Origin: an uncultured Collinsella sp.
Lineage (GTDB): Bacteria > Actinomycetota > Coriobacteriia > Coriobacteriales > Coriobacteriaceae
DNA length: 64,000 nt
Direction: 5' to 3'
Assembly (NCBI GenBank): GCA_958408685.1
Contig: CATYLC010000011.1
Location: 1-64,000, forward strand
Under the pieces are notes generated by a model that ran no database searches, was not told the origin of the DNA, and saw only the letters and a list, made by a program, of their open reading frames with translations. Position numbers and translations under genes: made by a program. Positions 26,701 through 35,065 of the stretch are shown here, piece after piece; positions within the stretch are counted from its first letter, which is position 1, and every line of letters begins with the position of its first letter.

Positions 26701-27471
26701 TGCGAGTACGACAGCGCCCGCGCCTTCCGTGCCGCCGGTGCCGAGGCCGACACCTTCGTGATCAACAACCTCACGCCCGAGGCCGTCGCCGAGAGCACCC
26801 ACGAGCTTGCCCGCCGCATCCGTGCAAGCCAGATCGTCATGATCCCCGGCGGCTTCTCGGGCGGCGACGAGCCCGACGGCTCTGCCAAGTTCATCACGGC
26901 GTTCTTCCGTGCTCCCGAGGTCACCGAGGCAGTCCGCGACCTGCTCAAGGCCCGCGACGGCCTGATGCTGGGCATCTGCAACGGCTTCCAGGCTCTGGTC
27001 AAGCTCGGCCTGGTGCCCTACGGTGACATCGTCGACGCCACGCCCGATGCGCCCACGCTGACGTTCAACACCATCGGTCGCCATCAGAGCCGCCTGGTGC
27101 GCACCCGCATCTCGTCCAACCTGTCCCCATGGCTGTCGCAGTGCAGCCTGGACGACCCCTACACCGTCGCCATCAGCCACGGCGAGGGCCGCTTTGTCGC
27201 CAATGACGAAGTACTCGCCCAGCTGATCGCCAACGGCCAGGTCGCCACGCAGTACGTGGGCGAGGACGGCAAGCCCAGCATGGATCTTTCCGTCAACCCC
27301 AACGGCTCCGCACTCGCCATTGAGGGCATCACGAGCCCCGACGGCCGCGTCCTAGGCAAGATGGGCCATGCCGAGCGTCGCGGCGACAACCTGTACCGCA
27401 ACGTGCCCGAGCATGTCCCCGGCGACAAGTTCATGCCGATCTTTGAGAGCGGCGTAGCCTACTTCGCTTAA
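23725..27471 (+). CDS. purL: Phosphoribosylformylglycinamidine synthase, single-chain
   Basis: PurL converts FGAR to FGAM with ATP and glutamine in purine synthesis. The 1248-residue protein carries synthetase and glutaminase on one chain, as in enterobacteria and eukaryotes, not the PurS-PurL-PurQ complex of most Gram-positives. The ATP site FKNETHNHPTEIEPFGGAATCVGGAIRD, GIGGATGSS and the second half GGKDSMSGSF are visible. The C-terminal glutaminase holds the nucleophile in LGICNGFQAL and a catalytic His in SHGEGRFV. It is a little shorter than the E. coli enzyme (about 1295). The ATG at 23725 follows AGGAAGGCAGGA. A strong terminator follows. Confidence 0.96.
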   Translation: MVSRIYVEKKPGFDVEAQQLKGELTEILGIKGIEALRIINRYDVEGIDEELFRSCVPTVFSEPQVDVTYDELPASDGAVFAVEFLPGQFDQRADSASECVQLISQGERPAVRSAKVYMISGALDEAAIEAIKHYVVNPVEARIASLDLPETLYMETPEPQPVEVLDGFRELDEAGLAAFIADRGLAMDEADIAFCQQYFRDEDRDPTITEIRVIDTYWSDHCRHTTFGTVLDDVTIDDAVVQQAFDRYMEMRHELGRDAKPVCLMDMGTIGAKYLKKTGVMTDVDESEEINACTVKVKVDVDGEDQDWLFLFKNETHNHPTEIEPFGGAATCVGGAIRDPLSGRSYVYQAMRVTGAGDPTVPVSETLEGKLPQRKLVTTAAAGYSSYGNQIGLATGQVNELYHPGYVAKRMEVGAVVGATPANHVRRECPAPTDKIILLGGRTGRDGIGGATGSSKTQNTESIETSGAEVQKGNAPVERKLQRLFRRGDACRLIKRCNDFGAGGVSVAVGELADGLYVDLDTVTKKYDGLDGTELAISESQERMACAVADGDVEEFMGYAAEENLEATVIAEVTAEPRMRMAWNGVAIVDLSREFLNSNGAPKHQVAHVCARSVWQPSWAGTTLAERMTSLVTDLNVASNKGLSERFDSTIGAATVLMPFGGKTQLTPSSAMVAKFPVDGETTTASAMAWGFNPYLMEADQFAGAYLSVVESIAKLVAAGFEHKRAYLSFQEYFERLRTEAERWGKPTAAVLGALMAQVDLGAGAIGGKDSMSGSFEDEAGELNVPPTLISFAVAVGRAARAVSPEFKGLTHRVVRIAPATYGEDYRPDAQQLLAAFDAVEALTATGDALAVSTPGYGCGAESLFKMCVGNQIGIELAEDVDVESLFTPLYGSFIVELAEDAELPEVADGVVVEPLGTTVEGYVIDTGSEVIELAELQEAWESGIEGVFAYRSAGETPEVETIDFRAKDIHVYGGAKIARPRVIIPVFPGNNCEYDSARAFRAAGAEADTFVINNLTPEAVAESTHELARRIRASQIVMIPGGFSGGDEPDGSAKFITAFFRAPEVTEAVRDLLKARDGLMLGICNGFQALVKLGLVPYGDIVDATPDAPTLTFNTIGRHQSRLVRTRISSNLSPWLSQCSLDDPYTVAISHGEGRFVANDEVLAQLIANGQVATQYVGEDGKPSMDLSVNPNGSALAIEGITSPDGRVLGKMGHAERRGDNLYRNVPEHVPGDKFMPIFESGVAYFA

Positions 27472-27508
27472 TACGTTCCCATCGGGTACAATCCCCTCGG
27501 GTAACAAC

Positions 27509-27546
27509 ACCCGCCACCGACGCATCCGGTGGCGGGTTCTTTTTTG
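27509..27546 (+). terminator. Terminator of purL
   Basis: Perfect 11-bp arms ACCCGCCACCG/CGGTGGCGGGT are followed by TCTTTTTT, about 40 bases after the purL stop. Confidence 0.92.
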
Positions 27547-27570
27547 CTTCGCGCATGTAGAAAGGACATC

Positions 27571-28506
27571 ATGAAAAGCCGCAAGCCGTATCTCGCCACC
27601 CTGCCCGGACTCATCCTGGGCTGTCTCGTTTGCTGCGCGCTCTGGGGCTCTGCCTTCCCCTGCATCAAGATCGGCTACGGCCTCTTTGGCATTCCCGCGC
27701 ACGACAGCGCCTCGCAGCTGCTCTTCGCGGGTCTGCGCTTCACCCTTGCCGGCATGCTGGTCATTGTTGGCATGAGCGTGGCCCAGCGCCGACCGCTCGT
27801 TCCGCAAGCGCGTGATATCAAGCCCATCTGCATCTTGTCGCTCTTCCAGACCATCGGCCAGTACTTCTTTTTCTACCTTGGTCTCTCCCGTGCAAGCGCT
27901 ATGTCAAGCTCCATCATCGAGGCCAGCGCCAACTTCTTGGCTATCCTCTTTGCCGTCCTGGCGTTTCGCACCGAAAAGCTCGATGCGGCCAAGGTGCTCG
28001 GCTGCGTACTGGGCTTTGCCGGCGTCGCGCTCGTCAACCTTTCGGGCGCGGACGGCACCTTTGGCTTTACGCTCGACGGCGAGGGCTTCATCCTGGCCTC
28101 CACCGTCGCGGGCGCCCTTTCGACCTGCCTGATCGGCATCTTCTCGCGCGAGCACGACGGCGTCTTGCTTGCCGGGTGGCAGTTCTTGGTCGGCGGCCTG
28201 GTCCTCACCGCCATCGGCTTTATGATGGGTGGCGCGCTCTCCCCCACGGCGATTGCCCCCGCCATCGCGCTCATCATCTACATGGCGCTTATCTCCGCGG
28301 TCGCCTACTCGCTGTGGTCGCGCCTGCTTGCCGTCAACCCCGTCAGCCGCGTCTCGGTCTTTGGGTTTATGAACCCCGTCTTTGGTGTGCTGCTGAGCGC
28401 GCTGCTGCTCGGCGAGGGTGCTGGCACGAGCCCCGTTACCGTCATCGTTGCCCTGCTGTTGGTCTGCAGCGGCATCATCATCGTCAACAAACCCAAAAAA
28501 GCTTAA
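27571..28506 (+). CDS. DMT superfamily transporter (EamA family)
   Basis: The 311-residue protein has about ten membrane helices arranged as two EamA repeats. The first opens LVCCALWGSAFPCIKIGY and contains the ending ASANFLAILFAVLAFRTEKL; the second ends FGFMNPVFGVLLSALLLGEG. EamA proteins export amino acids and other metabolites; no substrate can be named here. ATG 27571 follows GAAAGGA. It is a single gene after the purL terminator. Confidence 0.88.
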   Translation: MKSRKPYLATLPGLILGCLVCCALWGSAFPCIKIGYGLFGIPAHDSASQLLFAGLRFTLAGMLVIVGMSVAQRRPLVPQARDIKPICILSLFQTIGQYFFFYLGLSRASAMSSSIIEASANFLAILFAVLAFRTEKLDAAKVLGCVLGFAGVALVNLSGADGTFGFTLDGEGFILASTVAGALSTCLIGIFSREHDGVLLAGWQFLVGGLVLTAIGFMMGGALSPTAIAPAIALIIYMALISAVAYSLWSRLLAVNPVSRVSVFGFMNPVFGVLLSALLLGEGAGTSPVTVIVALLLVCSGIIIVNKPKKA

Positions 28507-28607
28507 CGAACTGCCCTTATTTAGCAGAGGGGATTCATGTACTTTAGCTTAATGGAGTACATCGGTGAGCTGAGGACCGCCACGCACGCAAGCGTGCACC
28601 CCTTTTC

Positions 28608-29807
28608 CTAGCGTATCTGGACGCCGGCTTTCTTTTTCTCGGCCTTGACGCGGTAGAGCTCCGCATCGGCAGCGCGAAGTAAGTCTTGCCAGGTATCAAC
28701 ACTATCGCCGACCCGCGCGTAACCGATGGACATCCGCAATGCATGCGGCACCTCGGCACGAGCGAGCTCGTCGTTAATCGCCGAACACAGGTCTATGATG
28801 TCCTGTTCCGCCGTCGCCTTTTGAAGCACCACGAACTCATCGCCACCATAGCGTGCGATAAAACCACCAGACGCCGAGCAGACCTCTTTGAGCGTAGCAG
28901 ATATGACCTGGAGGGCATGATCGCCCTCAACATGTCCATACCGGTCGTTAATTTGCTTAAAGCCGTCGGCATCCATCATAAGCAGATACACATCATCGGC
29001 CTGGTCAGCACCCGAGAACAGCGACAGCATATAGGTCTCAAAACGGTTGCGATTGTTAAGGCCAGTCAACGGGTCGGTCGAGATCAGCTGCTCCTGACAA
29101 ACAATGTAGAGCTGCAACATACTTAACATGATGCCGACACTAAGGCAGGGACCCGAATAAAAGACCTGAAAGACACCGGCCACCAAGGCCGGAATGGCGA
29201 AAAATGCCAAGGTTTGATAGATGGCCTTCTTTTGTAGGCTCTCGACCTTGCAAGATTGTATAAACGCATGCAGGGACGTATATATAACGTAGCAGTAGCT
29301 GACGATGGGCTGGATCATATAGACAAAACCGCGACGATACGCGCCCTGCGCATCGATATAGAACAGGGCGTGCGTCCAGTAGCTAGTAAACGCCAGTACG
29401 ACTACCAGCACCGCAGGCAGCGTTACAAACGCCATCCTATAGCGCGCGGTCAAAAGGCGAGAACCCTGCACCGTCTCGGAATAGATAAACCAAATGAGGC
29501 ACGCGGCGGCAAAGAGCGAAAACGAAACCGCGTTGGAAATCCAGTTGGCAGCAATGCCCAGCGTGCCGCCCACACCGTCCGAAAGCGTCCAGATTATATC
29601 GAATAGCATGTACGCGGCAGAGGTGTAACCGAGCGTACTAAACAATAACTGCTGGGTACTCGAGAACAAGGAGTGGCGACTTCGCGCGGCAAGCCCGATA
29701 AGAACAATCATGCATAGCAGGAATATCTCAATCTTGAGTGCCTTAACCACTAGACGCCATCCCTTCAATATCCAAGTGGTCAGAATCGCCCGATTCGTGT
29801 CTGGCAA
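28608..29807 (-). CDS. Membrane-bound diguanylate cyclase (GGDEF)
   Basis: The 399-residue protein has about seven N-terminal membrane segments (to about residue 235), then a GGDEF domain: DPLTGLNNRNRFETYM, LLMMDADGFKQINDRYGHVEGDHAL and the intact catalytic YGGDEFVVL. It should make cyclic di-GMP from GTP in response to a membrane-sensed signal. No EAL domain is present. I see no RxxD inhibitory site directly before the catalytic motif (the residues there are SGGFIARYGGDEF). The start is a TTG with AGGGGTG upstream. It stands alone. Confidence 0.9.
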   Translation of the reverse strand: MPDTNRAILTTWILKGWRLVVKALKIEIFLLCMIVLIGLAARSRHSLFSSTQQLLFSTLGYTSAAYMLFDIIWTLSDGVGGTLGIAANWISNAVSFSLFAAACLIWFIYSETVQGSRLLTARYRMAFVTLPAVLVVVLAFTSYWTHALFYIDAQGAYRRGFVYMIQPIVSYCYVIYTSLHAFIQSCKVESLQKKAIYQTLAFFAIPALVAGVFQVFYSGPCLSVGIMLSMLQLYIVCQEQLISTDPLTGLNNRNRFETYMLSLFSGADQADDVYLLMMDADGFKQINDRYGHVEGDHALQVISATLKEVCSASGGFIARYGGDEFVVLQKATAEQDIIDLCSAINDELARAEVPHALRMSIGYARVGDSVDTWQDLLRAADAELYRVKAEKKKAGVQIR

Positions 29808-29847
29808 TAAACACCCCTACTCCGCAGGGGTAAGGGGAATAATAGCA

Positions 29848-29891
29848 GAGCGCCCGAACGTCACTGCAAGACAGCTTTCGTTCGGGCGCTC
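29848..29891 (-). terminator. Hairpin after the KdgT-type permease gene
   Basis: Perfect 13-bp arms GAGCGCCCGAACG/CGTTCGGGCGCTC enclose an 18-base loop, about 45 bases after the permease stop on the minus strand. The T-content after it is low, so termination strength is uncertain. Confidence 0.6.
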
Positions 29892-29936
29892 AAACGGCGC
29901 GAATTGCACGCCGGCTTGATTGACTCGCGTCGACGA

Positions 29937-30959
29937 TTACTCGCCATCGATGTCGGTCGCGACGGCCTCCTCGATGGCCTCGACACCGGCAGGCGACAGA
30001 TCCTCTTTGCCGTGGCAGAACTTCTTATCGACCCAGCCGGTCAGAATCGGAGCCATGATTGCCGTGATGATGACGGCAGTGGCGATCTGCGCATACGCAG
30101 TGGGCGCAAGCTCGGCATAGCGCGGGGCGACCTCGGCGAGGGCGACCGGCGTGGTCATAGCCGTGCCGGCGATAGTGGAGCAGGCAACGGCCGCCTTGCC
30201 GTTACCACCGCACAGGCGCTCGAACGCAAAGGTAATGGGACCGACGATAAAGAGCGTGATGAGGCCCAGCAGGATGCCCGAAATACCGCCGGTGATAAAG
30301 CTCGAAAGGCTCATGGACGCACCGAGCTGAAAGCCGATAACGGCGATCGCGGGATTGGCGCCGGGGACCAGCAGATTCTTGATAAACGGGAACAAGTTGC
30401 CCAGGACCATGCCGATAACAAGCGGCAGGATGGATCCGATGATGGTGCCGACGGGGATGTTGGCGAGACCCGAGACACCGAGGATGATCATCGTGACGGC
30501 GGGGCCGGCCGTAAAGAACAGGATACCGACAGCGCCCTGCTCGGACTCATCGCCGAACTCGCCCATGATGCCCGTATAGAGCGCCATGTTGCAAAACGTT
30601 ATGCCGCCGATGATAGACACGGAGCTCAGGCCCAGGAAGTTATCGTTAAAGAAGTACGCGACGCCCAGACCCAGCGCGGCTGCCACTACAAGCTTAGGAA
30701 TCAGCACGACGATGCCGGTCTTGATGGCGCCCGGCGTGGACTTAAAGCTGATGCCGGCGCCCACGAACAGCAAGATCGCGGCAACGATGGTGTTGGAGCC
30801 GCCGCGGCAGGCAGCCGTAAAGAAGCCGCCGACCTCAAAGACCTGCGGGCAGAAGGTATTGAGCAAAAGGCCGACGATCATCGGATAGATCATGATGTCG
30901 CCCGGGATGCGCGGTACCTTGAATTTCTTTTGCTCGCTGGCGGTCGCTTCCTGTGCCAT
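29937..30959 (-). CDS. 2-keto-3-deoxygluconate permease family protein
   Basis: The 340-residue membrane protein matches the KdgT family: RIPGDIMIYPMIVGLLLNTFCP near the start, LLFVGAGISFK, the conserved GGITFCNMALYTGIMGEFGD (compare the MTNGGLYASLMNQYG segment of E. coli KdgT), ILPLVIGMVLGN and a GGNGKAAVA segment near the end. KdgT imports 2-keto-3-deoxygluconate, a product of pectin and uronate breakdown, with protons. No kdgK, kdgA or uronate genes are nearby, so the substrate may differ. ATG 30959 follows GGGGG. Confidence 0.85.
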   Translation of the reverse strand: MAQEATASEQKKFKVPRIPGDIMIYPMIVGLLLNTFCPQVFEVGGFFTAACRGGSNTIVAAILLFVGAGISFKSTPGAIKTGIVVLIPKLVVAAALGLGVAYFFNDNFLGLSSVSIIGGITFCNMALYTGIMGEFGDESEQGAVGILFFTAGPAVTMIILGVSGLANIPVGTIIGSILPLVIGMVLGNLFPFIKNLLVPGANPAIAVIGFQLGASMSLSSFITGGISGILLGLITLFIVGPITFAFERLCGGNGKAAVACSTIAGTAMTTPVALAEVAPRYAELAPTAYAQIATAVIITAIMAPILTGWVDKKFCHGKEDLSPAGVEAIEEAVATDIDGE

Positions 30960-31100
30960 GAAACCCCCATTTCCGCTGACGCAGAACAAAAGCCCACGTC
31001 ACGCTTTGCTACAGTAAAGTTTGACCATGGTACCAGAAGAAGCAGACCGCCTCGGTGAGAAATTCGATTCGTTAGGCCGGGACGATAACGCGTCCTGCTC

Positions 31101-31424
31101 CTATACGAGGCTCAAAACGATATAGAACACGATGCCCGAAACGCAGCACCACAACATCGACTTTGTCTTGATTGCCACCGCCACGACGCCGGTGGCCGCA
31201 ATCCAGGGAACCAAGGCAGGCCAGAGTCCCGCGTCGAACGCGCCGGGGTTCACCAAGTCGTTGGCGACCAGCGCGGCAAAGGCAGCGGGCGGGATATAGC
31301 CCAGGGCCTCGGTAATGCGGGGCGACAGGGTCCGCCCGCGCAAGGCGAACGCCGGCGCGATGCGAAAGAACGCGATAGCAGCCCACGACGACAGCCACAG
31401 AACCAAGAACTCGTTAGCGGGCAT
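31101..31424 (-). CDS. azlD: AzlD family branched-chain amino acid export subunit
   Basis: This 107-residue protein has four hydrophobic segments and the AzlD pattern FRIAPAFALRGR followed by ALGYIPPAAFAALV. AzlD works with AzlC in export of branched-chain amino acids and their analogues. ATG 31424 has GAAGAGGTG upstream and overlaps the azlC end by 11 bases, so the two are coupled. Together with the liv importer at 14208-19069, the window encodes both uptake and export of branched-chain amino acids. Confidence 0.88.
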   Translation of the reverse strand: MPANEFLVLWLSSWAAIAFFRIAPAFALRGRTLSPRITEALGYIPPAAFAALVANDLVNPGAFDAGLWPALVPWIAATGVVAVAIKTKSMLWCCVSGIVFYIVLSLV

Positions 31425-32106
31425 CGCGGGCACCTCTTCCGTCAAATACAGTATCGCACGCCAGCGCAATGGCAATGCCGACCACGACGCTTGCCGGCAC
31501 GGCAATATTCGCGAGGCCCAAGAACTTGCATACGGCGACGGACACCGCGCCCGAAACCGCCGCGACAACGTTACCGCGCGACAACCGCTGCGAAAAGAGC
31601 AGGCAGATAAAGAGCGAGGTGCAGACAAAGGCTGCAATGGCGGTGGGAACATCGACAACGGCGCCGACGATGGCGCCCATCGTACACGAAACGCCCCATG
31701 TTGCGATGAGGATCACGTTGAGCACAAAGGACTCGCGCGGGCCCCAATCCTCCCCTTCAACCAACTTGGCAAGCGAGATGCCATATGCCTCCTCGGTAAG
31801 TGTCGCGGCAACAGCCAGCGTCTGACGCTTCGAGGCACCCCTCAGATGCGGTGCGATCGATGCCGAGTAAAGCGCAAAACGCGAGGAGATGGCGGCAACG
31901 CTCGCGACGATCGATGCTGCAGGCACACCCGCCAGCCACAGGTTGCAGATCATAAACTGGCCGCTGCCCGTCACAAACGTACTGCTTAGAGCAAAGACCA
32001 TCCAGGGCTCCATTCCCGTCTGCCCCATGATCATTCCGCACGGCGCGCCTATTGCCACATAGGTAAGCATCACTGGCCAGACGGTTCTAACGATTTTGAG
32101 CACCAT
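31414..32106 (-). CDS. azlC: AzlC family branched-chain amino acid exporter
   Basis: The 230-residue protein has about six membrane segments with AzlC features: VAIGAPCGMIMGQTG, STFVTGSGQFMICNLW, and RFALYSASIAPHLRG followed by LTEEAYGI. AzlC forms the exporter with AzlD. I chose ATG 32106, preceded by AGGATGAG, over an in-frame start at 32175. It is transcribed divergently from the HD-domain gene. Confidence 0.9.
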   Translation of the reverse strand: MVLKIVRTVWPVMLTYVAIGAPCGMIMGQTGMEPWMVFALSSTFVTGSGQFMICNLWLAGVPAASIVASVAAISSRFALYSASIAPHLRGASKRQTLAVAATLTEEAYGISLAKLVEGEDWGPRESFVLNVILIATWGVSCTMGAIVGAVVDVPTAIAAFVCTSLFICLLFSQRLSRGNVVAAVSGAVSVAVCKFLGLANIAVPASVVVGIAIALACDTVFDGRGARDAR

Positions 32107-32232
32107 ACGTTTCTCATCCTGACAAGGTCTCCGAGCCGCATGTAGCGACACGGCAGAATCATCATCCGGCAGCAACCGAGTTCACCTACAATTGCCACCG
32201 GATCGAAAGACACAACTTTTTAGGAAGTCATT

Positions 32233-33045
32233 ATGACAGTTATCGATCGAGACCGGGCGCGCGCGGCCTTCAAAAGCTACACCGATGCCTACGACGCCAC
32301 CAACCCACGCATCGCGCTCAAAATCGAGCATACGTACCACGTGGCCGAGGCATGCGATGCCGTAGCGCGCGAGCAGGGCTGGTCGTCAGAAGATATTGAC
32401 CTGGCATGGCTTTGCGGCCTGCTACACGATATGGGCCGCTTTGAGCAGCTGCGACGCTGGGACACCTTTAAGGACGCCGAGAGCATGAGCCATGCGGCGC
32501 TGGGCATCGAGGTCCTCTTTGGCGAGAATCCCGCCGATGCACCCGCCGTAACGAGCATCCGCGACTTTATCGATGACCCGGCAGAAGATGGGCTCATCCG
32601 AGCGAGCATTGCCTATCACAGCGATTTCCGCCTACCCGCGCAGCTCGACGTGCGCACGCGGAGCTTCTGCGATATCGTGCGCGATGGTGACAAGATCGAC
32701 ATTATGCGCACCATCGCCGACAGCACCGTCGACACTATCCTCAAGGTGGACGAGAAGACGTTTCTCGGCAGCCGTTTCTCGTCGCCGACACTTGCCGCCT
32801 TTGACGAGCACCGCTGCGTCGCACGCGATGAGCGCGATGAGCCCGCCGACTTCTTGGTGGGGCTTATCTGCTTTATGTTTGAGCTCGTCTATCCAGCAAG
32901 CCGCGCGCTGGCGCGCGAACAGGGCGATATCCACCGCCTGCTCGACGCGCCCTTTGGCATTACGCGGCCCTTTACCGACCCCGCCACGCAGGCAACTTGG
33001 AGCCGCCTAAAGGACGAGATGCGCGACTGGCTGGCGCGCGCCTAG
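32233..33045 (+). CDS. HD domain phosphohydrolase
   Basis: The 270-residue protein carries a metal-dependent HD domain: His33/His36 in IEHTYHVAEACDAV, His65-Asp66 in LLHDMGRFEQ, AYHSDF and a later Asp in RDGDKIDIMR. These are the residues of HD phosphohydrolases acting on nucleotides or related phosphates. The substrate is unknown. Its last four bases overlap the end of the convergent Etf gene, with no terminator between. Confidence 0.8.
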   Translation: MTVIDRDRARAAFKSYTDAYDATNPRIALKIEHTYHVAEACDAVAREQGWSSEDIDLAWLCGLLHDMGRFEQLRRWDTFKDAESMSHAALGIEVLFGENPADAPAVTSIRDFIDDPAEDGLIRASIAYHSDFRLPAQLDVRTRSFCDIVRDGDKIDIMRTIADSTVDTILKVDEKTFLGSRFSSPTLAAFDEHRCVARDERDEPADFLVGLICFMFELVYPASRALAREQGDIHRLLDAPFGITRPFTDPATQATWSRLKDEMRDWLARA

Positions 33046-34247
33046 CGCTCAAGCTGGGCCAGCAGCTCCTCGACGACCTCGACGGCATCACCGACAACCT
33101 TGTACTGGGCAGCACCAAAAATGGGGGCATCCGGGTCCTCGTTGATGGCGATGATGCACTCCGTCCCACCGATGCCGGCAAGATGTTGGATGGCGCCCGA
33201 AACACCGATACTCACGAGAAGCCTGGGCGAAACCGATACGCCCGTCTGGCCAATCTGGTGGCGATTCTCCAGCCAACCCGCCTCCACGACGGGACGCGTG
33301 CAACCAAGCTCGGCACCCAGGGCATCGGCGAGCCTTCGCATCAGCGGCAGGTTTTTCTTGGAACCAATGCCGCGACCCACCACGACAAGGCGCTCGGCAT
33401 CGGCAATCGAAGCCTGCTGCCCCCACTCCTCGGCGGGAATCGAGATCTCGACACGGGCCTTAACGTCTTCCGCAAGCATCACCTGGGTGATCGCGCCGGA
33501 ACGGCCGTAGTCGAAGTCGGGCGCCTTAAAGATGCCGGGACGAACCGTTGCCATCTGCGGACGGTGGTTGGGGCAAATGATGGTGGCCATCAAGTTGCCG
33601 CCAAACGCCGGGCGCGTCTGCTGCAGTAGGCCCGACTCCGCATCCATCGAAAGCACGGTGCAGTCGGCCGTAAGACCCGTCTGCAAACGCACGGCAACGC
33701 CAGGTGCCAGTTCGCGACCAAAAGCGGTCGCACCATATAGGATGGCCTCGGGTTTGCGTTCGGCTACCAAATCGCAGATCAAGCGGGCGTAGACCTCCGC
33801 ATCGTTTTGGCGCAGACGCTCGTCGCGACAGGCCAGGACTTCGTCGGCGCCCGCGCAAACCAGATGCTCCAGGTCCCCAAGCGAGCCCTCGGGGCTTATG
33901 CCGACCAGTGCCACCAGACGGCAGCCGCGAGCATCGGCAAGCTCGCGCCCCTTGCCCATGAGCTCGTAGGCCACGGGAGCCACGGCATCGTGCTCGTCAG
34001 TCTGCACGAAGACCCAAATGTCTCGATATGCATCAAGGTCCACCGTACCAGCGGCCTCGTCACGCTCGATCGAGATAGCGTTGACGGGGCAGGCGTCGAC
34101 GCACCCACCGCATAGGATGCAGCCGTCGGTTACGCGGGCGCATCGGCTGGGTCGCTCGCCTTCCACTACGATGCCGCCCGAGGCACAGGCGCGAACGCAG
34201 CGACCGCAGCCGATACAGGCTTCGCTATCGATAATCAGTCCGCCCAT
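33042..34247 (-). CDS. etfA: EtfA-like flavoprotein with two 4Fe-4S clusters
   Basis: The 401-residue protein joins an N-terminal ferredoxin domain (Cys11, 14, 17, 21 and Cys36/43/46/49/53) to an electron-transfer-flavoprotein alpha subunit. The alpha part has RPAFGGNLMATI and the C-terminal FAD-binding VVVGRGIGSKKN, RPVVEAGWL.N.HQIGQTG, and VSIGVSGAIQHLAGI. This layout is that of LctC from acetogens and other Etf-alpha proteins of flavin-based electron bifurcation. It is the third gene of an operon after the FAD oxidase and EtfB. The clusters probably pass electrons to or from ferredoxin. Confidence 0.9.
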   Translation of the reverse strand: MGGLIIDSEACIGCGRCVRACASGGIVVEGERPSRCARVTDGCILCGGCVDACPVNAISIERDEAAGTVDLDAYRDIWVFVQTDEHDAVAPVAYELMGKGRELADARGCRLVALVGISPEGSLGDLEHLVCAGADEVLACRDERLRQNDAEVYARLICDLVAERKPEAILYGATAFGRELAPGVAVRLQTGLTADCTVLSMDAESGLLQQTRPAFGGNLMATIICPNHRPQMATVRPGIFKAPDFDYGRSGAITQVMLAEDVKARVEISIPAEEWGQQASIADAERLVVVGRGIGSKKNLPLMRRLADALGAELGCTRPVVEAGWLENRHQIGQTGVSVSPRLLVSIGVSGAIQHLAGIGGTECIIAINEDPDAPIFGAAQYKVVGDAVEVVEELLAQLER

Positions 34248-35063
34248 CTATGCCATCCCCTCGATAATCTTGGCAAGCTTTGCCGCCTGCTCGGACGCCG
34301 TCCCCTCAACGGTCTCGCACGTTTGGTCACGGTCGGGCACAAACGAGCGCACGACCTGTGTCGGCGACCCGGCAAGGCCGCAACGCGCGGGGTCGGCGTT
34401 CACGTCGGCGGCACTGACCACGCGCACGTCCGCCTCCTCCGCCGCGCGAATACCGGCAATACTCGGCATACGCAACTGGCCAATCTCCTTGGCAGTCGTC
34501 ATCGCGCACGGCATCTCAAGGTACACCGTCTCCTCGCCGGCATCGCATCCGTGAACGAGCGCCAGCGAGTCACACGTCGTAAAGCCCGCGCTTTGCACGC
34601 AGCTCACGTCGGTCACGCAGGGAATCTCAAAGGCACCGGCAAGCTCGGGACCAATCTGGGCCGTATCGCCATCCACCGCCATCTTGCCGCAGATGAGCAG
34701 GTCGAAGTCCTCGTCGAGCGCCTCGATGCCGCACTTGAGGGCGTAGGTGGTCGCCAGGGTATCGGCACCTGCAAAGGCGCGATCGGTCAGCAGCAGCGCG
34801 TCGTCGGCACCGCGGGCGATGCAGTCGCGCAGCAGCGACTCGGTCGCGGGGATGCCCATCGACACCACCGTTACGCGCACGTCCATGCCAAAGCCGATAA
34901 AGTCGTCCTTCAGCGCCAGCGCGCATTCCAAAGCGCTCGCATCAAAGGGATTAATGACCGCCTGCTTGCCATCGCGCACGATGGTATTGGTCTTGGGGTC
35001 CATCTTGACCTCGGTGCTGCCCGGCACGGCCTTGACGCACACCACCATATGGAAATCGCTCAT
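34248..35063 (-). CDS. etfB: Electron transfer flavoprotein beta subunit
   Basis: EtfB binds a flavin (FAD in bifurcating Etfs, AMP in simple ones) and pairs with EtfA. The 271-residue protein has the family motifs VVCVKAVPGSTEVKMDPKTNTIVRDG, INPFDASALECAL, and the DLLICGKMAVDGDTAQIGPELA block. ATG 35063 has a G-rich ribosome-binding site nine bases upstream; a GTG at 35069 would overlap the preceding stop. It abuts the Etf alpha gene directly. Order oxidase-etfB-etfA suggests one complex. Confidence 0.92.
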   Translation of the reverse strand: MSDFHMVVCVKAVPGSTEVKMDPKTNTIVRDGKQAVINPFDASALECALALKDDFIGFGMDVRVTVVSMGIPATESLLRDCIARGADDALLLTDRAFAGADTLATTYALKCGIEALDEDFDLLICGKMAVDGDTAQIGPELAGAFEIPCVTDVSCVQSAGFTTCDSLALVHGCDAGEETVYLEMPCAMTTAKEIGQLRMPSIAGIRAAEEADVRVVSAADVNADPARCGLAGSPTQVVRSFVPDRDQTCETVEGTASEQAAKLAKIIEGMA

Positions 35064-35065
35064 CT

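Noticed and set aside
25495..27180. Large minus-strand frame inside purL
   Set aside because: PurL motifs are continuous on the plus strand. The other frame is a codon-bias shadow.
28537..28611. 24-codon frame after the DMT transporter gene with GAGGGG upstream
   Set aside because: It overlaps the end of the GGDEF gene and contains a small hairpin at its start. Nothing else supports it.
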